Positions 58,305 through 64,000 of a stretch of DNA of 64,000 bases are shown here, piece by piece. This DNA is from Myxococcales bacterium UBA1203. Lineage in GTDB: Bacteria > Myxococcota > Myxococcia > Myxococcales > UBA5297. The stretch covers positions 160,555 to 224,554 of the forward strand of contig DBXV01000017.1 of assembly GCA_002309695.1 (NCBI GenBank). The letters run 5' to 3'. A program made the position numbers and the translations under genes. Positions within the stretch are counted from its first letter, which is position 1. Each line of letters begins with the position of its first letter. The notes beneath the pieces were generated by a model that had not been told where the DNA came from, did not search any database, and saw nothing but the letters and a program-made list of their open reading frames with translations.

Positions 58305-60218
58305 TTAATAAATAATCCCAAACCATCCTCTCACTAAATGCGCCGTGCCGGCGTCCTTGTCATCCAGCCGGTTATCCAGCCCCGCCAGCGGGAAAAGGAC
58401 GCCATAGCCGATGCCTGCCACAAAGCCGTCCCCGGACACATATTGGGCGCCGATGTCGATTTCGATGCCCAGGTCCGCGTTCCCGCCCAGCTTGCCGTTG
58501 CTGCCGATGGTCGAGGAGGGCGTGGACTCGCCGTAAATGGCCCGCGAATAAATGAAATTGGCCCACACATCGAGGCCCTGGATGATTTCGTATTTGATGC
58601 CGGGTTTAATATAAATGGCATCGGTGACGCCCTGGAGCAGCTCCCGCCAGAGAATCAGGTCAACCTGATAGGCTCTGTTGAAGCGGAAATTGTTCACATT
58701 GTCGTCGAAAGTGGCGCAGCCGTCGGTGACGCAGAACTGGGGGCCGTCGATGATGCCCTCCTGGCTGTTGCCGCCGCGCCCGGGGCTGTTGCCCATGCCG
58801 GCGCTCTTGTCGCCCGAGGCGAAGCCGAACTCGAGATTGATGGACAGGCTGGGGATGGGGAGGAACTCGCCCCGCGCCACGGCGCCGAACTGCATGACCG
58901 AGACATCCTTGCCCTCGTCCTCGTCGATGCTGGTGCGGACGTCCTTGATTTTGCCGAAAATGCCCGCCAGCTCGACCTCGGCCCGCCAGCGCTTCGACTG
59001 AAACTTGAACCACAGGTCGGGGATGTAGAACGAGGCCTTGCGGGCGATGTAGGCCCTGTCCGCGTCGGAATCCGTCGTGCCGTCATAGGCGCCGGAATGA
59101 AAGTCGGCCGCGTCATACGACTGGGACCTGTAAAGAAAATAGACGCCGTAATTGTAGATGTTCTGGCCAGCTTCAATCTTGCGCTTGATTTCCAGCTCGG
59201 AGTCCCGCTTGGCCACGGCCACGCCGAAGTCCCGCGCGTCATCACTCTGGTCGAGGTCAACGGCCTGCCCGAAGAGCTCCGCGCGCCGCGTACTGGTCGG
59301 CCCCTCGGAGACGAAGTCCACGAAGGGGATGATTTTAATCTGCTGACTGGTCAGGGGCATGGAGACGAACATCAGCCGGTCCACGGTGTCGCCCGCGTCG
59401 CCGCCGCCGTAATTGCTGGTGATGGACGTGTCCCCGGAGTTGGTCAGCATGCCCATGCCCCAGTGGCTGCCCATGCGGCCGAAGACGAACTGCCCGACGG
59501 GCGTTTCCACCTCGCCGAAGACGCGCCGGGCCTGAATGGAGTCGGTCACCCAGTTTTTGCCCGCGCTGGGCGTGGCCTGGCTGCGGTTGGCGACAGAAAA
59601 GAGATGCTTCTCGTTGGGTCCGAAGACGCCCTCGGGCGTGGCGCCGAAGATGAGATTGTCGAAGACATCAATCTGGGCGTGGATGCGCACGTCTTCGCTG
59701 ACATTGAGCTTGGGCTCGATGCGCCAGCGCGTGTTCACGTCGGCCAGCGTCTTGCCGCCGCGGTCGGGCTTGGGGAACAGGTAATTGCCGTTGGGGTCGG
59801 CGCCGCGCCCCAGGTCCAGCTTGTAGAAAAGCTCCGGCCGCACCCTGAGGTAGCCGTCCAGCTCCAGAAGCTCGAGGCGGGGCTTGTCCTCCCGGAGGAC
59901 GTAGTTGTCCTCCATGATGCGGTTGGCCGATTCCGCCTCAATCTGGGCCCGAATCTCGGCGCGCATTCTCTGGCGCTGCTCCTCCATCGAGGCGTTCAGC
60001 TCCTCCATGATTTCGCGCTTGATCATTTCGCGCTCGGCCAGGGTCAGCCGGGACTGGGAGGCAGGCAGGGGAGGCTCCGCGGGGCGCGCGGCCTGAGTTT
60101 CCTGAGCGTTTTCCTGAGCGGCGGGCTGCTGCTTTGTGTCGGACGCCGCTTCGGCGGACTGCGTTTGAACGAGTGAACCCAGGGACAGAATCGAGGCTGC
60201 GAGAATAGGCGAAATCAA
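58305..60218 (-). CDS. TIGR04551-like outer-membrane protein
   Basis: The 637-residue product is read from TTG 60216-60218, preceded by AGGAG seven bases before; ATG 60272 is an alternative without as good a spacing. A signal peptide ends SAEA. Residues 60-120 are helical/charged (LAEREMIKREIMEELNASME), followed by a long run of amphipathic strands with aromatic turns. It resembles the TIGR04551 family of myxobacterial outer-membrane proteins. It probably forms a beta-barrel with an N-terminal periplasmic helix. Function in that family is unknown. It is divergent from the DUF4292-like lipoprotein gene. Confidence 0.75.
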   Translation of the reverse strand: MISPILAASILSLGSLVQTQSAEAASDTKQQPAAQENAQETQAARPAEPPLPASQSRLTLAEREMIKREIMEELNASMEEQRQRMRAEIRAQIEAESANRIMEDNYVLREDKPRLELLELDGYLRVRPELFYKLDLGRGADPNGNYLFPKPDRGGKTLADVNTRWRIEPKLNVSEDVRIHAQIDVFDNLIFGATPEGVFGPNEKHLFSVANRSQATPSAGKNWVTDSIQARRVFGEVETPVGQFVFGRMGSHWGMGMLTNSGDTSITSNYGGGDAGDTVDRLMFVSMPLTSQQIKIIPFVDFVSEGPTSTRRAELFGQAVDLDQSDDARDFGVAVAKRDSELEIKRKIEAGQNIYNYGVYFLYRSQSYDAADFHSGAYDGTTDSDADRAYIARKASFYIPDLWFKFQSKRWRAEVELAGIFGKIKDVRTSIDEDEGKDVSVMQFGAVARGEFLPIPSLSINLEFGFASGDKSAGMGNSPGRGGNSQEGIIDGPQFCVTDGCATFDDNVNNFRFNRAYQVDLILWRELLQGVTDAIYIKPGIKYEIIQGLDVWANFIYSRAIYGESTPSSTIGSNGKLGGNADLGIEIDIGAQYVSGDGFVAGIGYGVLFPLAGLDNRLDDKDAGTAHLVRGWFGIIY

Positions 60219-60555
60219 CGGGGGGCTCCTGAAAGGGAAATCCGAAGGCGGCGTCTCCGGCCTAAGCTTCATGCGGATGAAGGTCCTTGCGAAGGGGGCG
60301 GGGCGGCCAAAAAAGCGGGCGCCCCTAGCACAGGCCCCAGGGGTCGGCAAGGGGCGCGAAGGGGGGGCCCGACAGAGTGAAAGCAGGCAGAAAAAACGTC
60401 CGGAACAGGCCGGGAAGCCGCTTCGGAAACTGATGCAGACAGGGCTTGAAAAGAGGTCCGCGGACCACCAGAGGGCGCCGGCTTTTCCGCGCCGGTGTCC
60501 GCCGCGGATGCGAGGAGAAAAGAACGCGATGGAGATGGATGGCCGGAGGAACGAC
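60219..60555. other. Divergent intergenic region
   Basis: The 337-base region carries the alternative ATG of the TIGR04551-like gene and the GGAGG of the lipoprotein gene. A GC-rich stretch lies at 60300-60500. No gene, RNA or clear promoter is seen. Confidence 0.4.
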
Positions 60556-61470
60556 ATGAAGCCGCAGAATGAAAATCACCCGCGCCGCGCGCCGCTTCTG
60601 GCGGCTGTTCTGGCCGCGCTGCTCGCTTTTCTTTGGACCGGGTGCGCCCGCACGCTCCGCTTCGGTCCCGAGGGCGAAATCACCGACCCCAATGTGCTGC
60701 TCCAGCGCCTTCAGGAGCGCTCCGGCGCGTGCAAAACGCTTCAGTCCGAGGCGCGGGTCAGCATCAGGTCGCGCGAGCAGAACGGCAGCGTGGATGCCTT
60801 TCTCGCCGTCAGGTTCCCCGGCACCCTGCGGCTGGGCATTCTGAATTTCTTTGGCAAGCCGGTGGCCGACGCGCTGGCGCTGGAGGACCACTTTCAGCTG
60901 CACGATGCCGAAAATGGCGTCGTCTATGTGGGTGAGCCCACGGCGGAGAATCTCGCGCGCCTGCTGTTCGTCCCGGTCTCGCCTGCCGACGCCGCGGGCT
61001 ATGTGTGCGGCATTTCCCCGCTCCAGACGGACACCAAGGCGGCCCTCACACTCGACAGGGAGCGCGGCGCCTATCGCCTGGAGCTGGTCTCGCAGAAGGC
61101 GCTGGAGGTTCAGTACCTCTTTGTTGACACCGAGACGCTTCACCTGGTGCGCGTGGAGAAGAGCACGCCGGCCGGCAGCTACGGGCTGGACTTTGATGAC
61201 TACCGGCGGCTCGAAGGCGGGGCGGACATTCCCTTCCGCATTGAAATCAACCTGCTGGACGGTCGGTGGCAGCCCCTGGGCGTCGGCGTGACCATCGTGC
61301 AGAAGGACGTGACGCTGAATAAGCACCTGCCCGCCCGTGCCTTTGAGCCGATTCTGCCCGAGGGCGCGCGGGTCGTAGATCTGGGGAACGGCGCGCCTGG
61401 CCGCATCCTTTTGCCGGTAACGCCGGAGAAGGAAGAGAAGGGGGAGAAAACGGCGACAGCGGCGGAATAG
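60556..61470 (+). CDS. LolB/DUF4292-like outer-membrane lipoprotein
   Basis: The 304-residue product follows GGAGG. The signal ends LWTGC (lipobox, Cys about 24). Residues 40-290 have the LolA/LolB-like beta-layout: EARVSIRSREQNGSVDAFLAVRFPGTLRLGILNFFGKPV, NGVVYVGEPTAENLARLLFVPV, LHLVRVEKS and FRIEINLLDGRW. It might insert lipoproteins into the outer membrane, as LolB does, or be a DUF4292 protein; sequence alone does not separate the two. The final tail is Lys/Glu-rich. It would fit this genome's many lipoproteins. Confidence 0.75.
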   Translation: MKPQNENHPRRAPLLAAVLAALLAFLWTGCARTLRFGPEGEITDPNVLLQRLQERSGACKTLQSEARVSIRSREQNGSVDAFLAVRFPGTLRLGILNFFGKPVADALALEDHFQLHDAENGVVYVGEPTAENLARLLFVPVSPADAAGYVCGISPLQTDTKAALTLDRERGAYRLELVSQKALEVQYLFVDTETLHLVRVEKSTPAGSYGLDFDDYRRLEGGADIPFRIEINLLDGRWQPLGVGVTIVQKDVTLNKHLPARAFEPILPEGARVVDLGNGAPGRILLPVTPEKEEKGEKTATAAE

Positions 61471-61818
61471 AACGCGCCCGGGCGTCGGCATGTTCCCGCG
61501 GATGCGAAAGAGGCCTGTCCGCCGGGCGAATTTCCGGGGGAACGGGCGGCTTTCAGAGAGGAAAAATATCGAAGACATTACTTGACAATTTGCTGTGACT
61601 TCCCCAAGGGGCGCCGCCGCAGCCGGGACGAGTTCCATCAAGAGGGCATCTCCGGCGTGCAAGCGCTGTCTTCGATGCAAGCTGCACAAAAAGGTTTTGT
61701 TTCTTGTGTGTTTTGTTCGTCGGTTCCGGACTCTCATTGAGACCGGGGCCTTTTCTTTTGACCTGAGAACCATCCGGAGCGGGTGGTTCGTTTTGCGACA
61801 CGAATGGAAGGAACATCC
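61471..61818. other. Long leader of the beta-helix gene
   Basis: This 348-base region contains TTGACA at 61582-61587. Near the start codon two hairpins follow each other: CCGGACTC/GAGACCGG followed by TTTTCTTTT (about 61724-61760) and AACCATCCG/GGGTGGTT followed by CGTTTT (about 61767-61797). They may form a terminator-type leader or stabilise the mRNA. No gene is seen. Confidence 0.45.
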
Positions 61819-63183
61819 ATGAAAAGTCTGAAAGTCCTGCTGGCGGCCGCTGCGGTGTCTTTGTTTAGTGCCAATGCTTTTGCCGCCGACATCTACGTCT
61901 CCATCGAGACTGGCAAGAACAAGGGCGACAACGCCGGCAGCAAGGAGGCTCCCTACAAGAACCTCTTCAAGGCCATCGCCGAAGCCAAGGCGGGCGACAC
62001 CATTCACGTGGCCGGCGGCATCTATCAGGGCAAGGCCAAGCAGGGCTGGTTCGAGGTCACTGAGCCCATCAATATCATCGGCGGCTATGCCAATGACTTC
62101 AGCTCCCGCGACCCCGTCAAGACCCCCACCGTTCTGCAGCCCATGAACGCCAATAACCCCGATCAGGGCACCGGCCGCGGCATCCTCGCCTACAAGCTGA
62201 GCAACAAGAAAGGCTACAACGTGGTGGTTGACGGACTCACCATCGACGAGGCCTTCTCCAACACCTACCACCCCAATAAGGGCAAGCCCGAGGGCTTCGC
62301 TCTGGGCATGCTGGTTCCCACCGGCCCCGCCAAGGGCAACACCATCGACAACCCCACCAAGGAAGCCCAGTTCTCCTCACGGGAGCGGGCGCTCCTGCAC
62401 GTGGACGGCACCGGCGGCGAAGGCAACTTCACCGTTCAGAACTGCCTCTTCGCCAACGGCGACAACTTCGGCGTTCAGGCCTCCTTCCCCAGAGGCAACT
62501 TCGTCGTTAAAAACAATGTCTTCATGAACATCCGTATGCAGGCCATCAGCGTCTTCGGCGCCTTCGTCGATCCCTGGGCCAAGAAGGATGCGCCCAAAAA
62601 GCACTTTGCCAACCTGGAAGTGGCCAATAACACCGTCCTCTTCACCTGGAGCCGCCTCAACGACCTGGGCGACATGGGCTATGGCGTGCGCTGCGAAGCG
62701 GACTTCAGCTGCAACTTCCACCACAACATCTTCGGCCTGACCGTCATGTCCGCCGTCGATATGTCCAAGGGCAATGACAAGACGAAGAAGGTGAAGGTTG
62801 ACAAGAACGTCTTCTTCCTCAACCGCCGCGGCGACTTCTCCTACACCGTCTCCCCCAGCGTGAAGTACATCCGCTACGCCGACTTTGAGGACATCGAGGA
62901 CGATTACGAGAGCCTCGAGGGCAACATCAACCTGACGGATCCCAAGGCCTTCGGCACCAAGATCAATCAGAACTACCTGAAGAACTTCCTCTCGGTCAGC
63001 TACACGGAGAAGACGGACTACGATCCCAATTCCCCCGCCAACCAGTTCCGCGCCGCCCTCGGCATGAACCAGGTGGGCAAGATTGAGACGAACGTCAGCA
63101 TGTATGCCAACCACTATCCGCGCGAGGAGATGTATCAGCTCTTCGGCGCCATGGCCGGCTACGGCGCTCAGGCGATCAAGTAA
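61819..63183 (+). CDS. Secreted parallel beta-helix protein, strongly codon-biased
   Basis: The 454-residue product follows GGAAGGA. A signal peptide ends ANAFA-AD. Residues 30-400 contain right-handed beta-helix motifs (GTIHVAGGIYQG-type turns, NVVVDGLTIDEAF, FTVQNCLFANGDNFGVQA, NFVVKNNVFMN, ANLEVANNTVLF), as in pectate-lyase-like/DUF1565 proteins. The codons are strongly biased to C-ending forms and AAG, unlike the neighbours, which points to very high expression. No catalytic motif of a known polysaccharide lyase is seen. It could be a major secreted or surface-layer component. Confidence 0.8.
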   Translation: MKSLKVLLAAAAVSLFSANAFAADIYVSIETGKNKGDNAGSKEAPYKNLFKAIAEAKAGDTIHVAGGIYQGKAKQGWFEVTEPINIIGGYANDFSSRDPVKTPTVLQPMNANNPDQGTGRGILAYKLSNKKGYNVVVDGLTIDEAFSNTYHPNKGKPEGFALGMLVPTGPAKGNTIDNPTKEAQFSSRERALLHVDGTGGEGNFTVQNCLFANGDNFGVQASFPRGNFVVKNNVFMNIRMQAISVFGAFVDPWAKKDAPKKHFANLEVANNTVLFTWSRLNDLGDMGYGVRCEADFSCNFHHNIFGLTVMSAVDMSKGNDKTKKVKVDKNVFFLNRRGDFSYTVSPSVKYIRYADFEDIEDDYESLEGNINLTDPKAFGTKINQNYLKNFLSVSYTEKTDYDPNSPANQFRAALGMNQVGKIETNVSMYANHYPREEMYQLFGAMAGYGAQAIK

Positions 63184-63206
63184 GACAGAGCGGATAAACT
63201 CACAGA

Positions 63207-63247
63207 TGGGCGGAACCGTCATTGTTTGAAGGCTCCGCCCATTTTTT
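63207..63247 (+). terminator. Rho-independent terminator
   Basis: GGGCGGA pairs with TCCGCCC and is followed by ATTTTTT. It lies past the beta-helix gene. Confidence 0.85.
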
Positions 63248-63291
63248 ATGCGGACAAAATAAATGTTTTGTTCAGGCAGATAGGAAAACAA

Positions 63292-64000
63292 ATGGCTTAC
63301 ACAGAAACAGTTCATCAGTCCTACGGCTCGCGCCTGGGCAATTCCTTCAAGGGAATCGTCGGCGGCATCGCCATTTTCCTCATCGGCACCGGCCTCGCCT
63401 GGTGGAATGAGGGCCGCACCGTGAAGCAGCAGCAGGCCAATGAAGGCGCCGCTGCCATCACCGTTGAAATGCAGAACATTTCCTCCGTGGATACCGCGTT
63501 TGAGGGCAAGGTCGTTCACGCCATCGGCACAGCCGAGACCAAGGATATCCTCACGGACGACGTCTTCGGCCTCTTCGGCATCAGCGAGAACGCCATCAAG
63601 CTGAAGCGCTCCGTCGAGTTTTATCAGTATGTCGAGAACAAGAGCTCGCAGACCAAGGAGAACCTGGGCGGCTCTACGGACACGACTTACACCTACACTT
63701 ACAGTCCGAAGTGGACGAACAGCGCGGTCAATTCCGCGGAGTTCAAGGATCCTGATTACCAGGCCAAGAACAACGGCGGCCTCCTGCATCAGATCCGTTC
63801 CATCGACAGCGCATCGCTCGTGGCCAAGAACGTCAGCTTCGGCGCCTACGCGCTGCCGGATTTCATGATCAGCTCTATCAGCGGCGAGAAGGACATCGTG
63901 TTTGACGCGGCGGATACGGCCAAGCTCGCCAAAATTCAGGCGGATCTGGGCCTGAAGGCTGCGGAAGCTCCCGCCGCAGCTCCTGCCGATGCCGCTGCGG
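63292..64000 (+). CDS. TMEM43-family membrane protein (partial)
   Basis: The gene starts at ATG 63292 behind AGGAAAA and runs off the right edge, so 236 residues are visible. An N-terminal hydrophobic helix is followed by WWNEGR (GIAIFLIGTGLAWWNEGRTV), the signature of TMEM43/LUMA-type proteins, whose long extracytoplasmic domain and C-terminal helices lie partly outside the window. The visible C-terminal part is Ala/Pro-rich. Function in bacteria is unknown; in eukaryotes the family acts at the inner nuclear membrane. Codon use is like the preceding gene. Confidence 0.8.
   Translation, partial: MAYTETVHQSYGSRLGNSFKGIVGGIAIFLIGTGLAWWNEGRTVKQQQANEGAAAITVEMQNISSVDTAFEGKVVHAIGTAETKDILTDDVFGLFGISENAIKLKRSVEFYQYVENKSSQTKENLGGSTDTTYTYTYSPKWTNSAVNSAEFKDPDYQAKNNGGLLHQIRSIDSASLVAKNVSFGAYALPDFMISSISGEKDIVFDAADTAKLAKIQADLGLKAAEAPAAAPADAAA

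Overview
The window looks like chromosomal DNA of a Gram-negative, GC-rich bacterium of the Myxococcota/Bradymonadota type (old Deltaproteobacteria). This is an inference from gene content, not from a marker gene. The pointers are a CarD regulator with an acidic plus Lys/Ala-rich tail, a TIGR04551-like outer-membrane protein, many lipoproteins whose mature N-terminus is a run of Asp-Ala-Gly repeats, SUMF1 and FISUMP (Fibrobacter major paralogous) domains, an RND efflux pair and large outer-membrane beta-barrels. There is no rRNA, tRNA, CRISPR array, intact insertion sequence or prophage.

Layout. 1-2.1 kb: two SUMF1-fold lipoproteins on the minus strand. 2.3-7.4 kb: a tight minus-strand operon of AAA ATPase, degenerate Fic protein, SSS symporter and peptidase T. 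7.7-8.7 kb: an unknown membrane-anchored protein. 8.8-17.6 kb: a minus-strand alpha-glucan locus with three GH13 enzymes, a beta-barrel and a small lipoprotein, all but one with export signals. 17.8-20.7 kb: a pseudokinase-PP2C fusion and galT. 21-25 kb: a ThuA/GATase-like lipoprotein, an IS1595 transposase remnant and an AT-rich Ig-like lipoprotein. 25.3-31.6 kb: a membrane MutS-like ATPase convergent with an RND pump and its adaptor. 31.9-38.9 kb: CarD, archaemetzincin, a VOC protein and a 1418-residue secreted protein. 39.5-43.9 kb: duplicated Cys-rich exported proteins and two Asp-repeat lipoproteins, embedded in dispersed palindromic repeats. 44.1-49.4 kb: a three-subunit molybdenum hydroxylase and an 8-oxoguanine deaminase (purine breakdown), with a terminator-type attenuator in the deaminase leader. 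49.8-53.8 kb: a HhH protein, a SpoU methyltransferase and a long coiled-coil protein. 54.5-58 kb: a triple-FISUMP lipoprotein whose start region carries a G10 tract, a SUFU-like fragment and a small lipoprotein. 58.3-64 kb: a TIGR04551-like protein, a LolB/DUF4292-like lipoprotein, a secreted beta-helix protein with a strong codon bias, and a truncated TMEM43-like protein.

The most unusual features are: (1) a family of surface lipoproteins sharing a lipid anchor, Asp-rich stalk and C-type-lectin-like fold, one apparently switched by a G10 homopolymer; (2) an A10 tract that would fuse a lipoprotein to a GH13 amylase after a -1 slip; (3) an attenuator with mutually exclusive hairpins ahead of the 8-oxoguanine deaminase gene; (4) several families of dispersed palindromic intergenic repeats; (5) signalling proteins with lost active sites (Fic and kinase). 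Many long antisense ORFs are shadows of GC-rich genes and are not annotated. All coordinates and motifs were read by eye; no database search was run.
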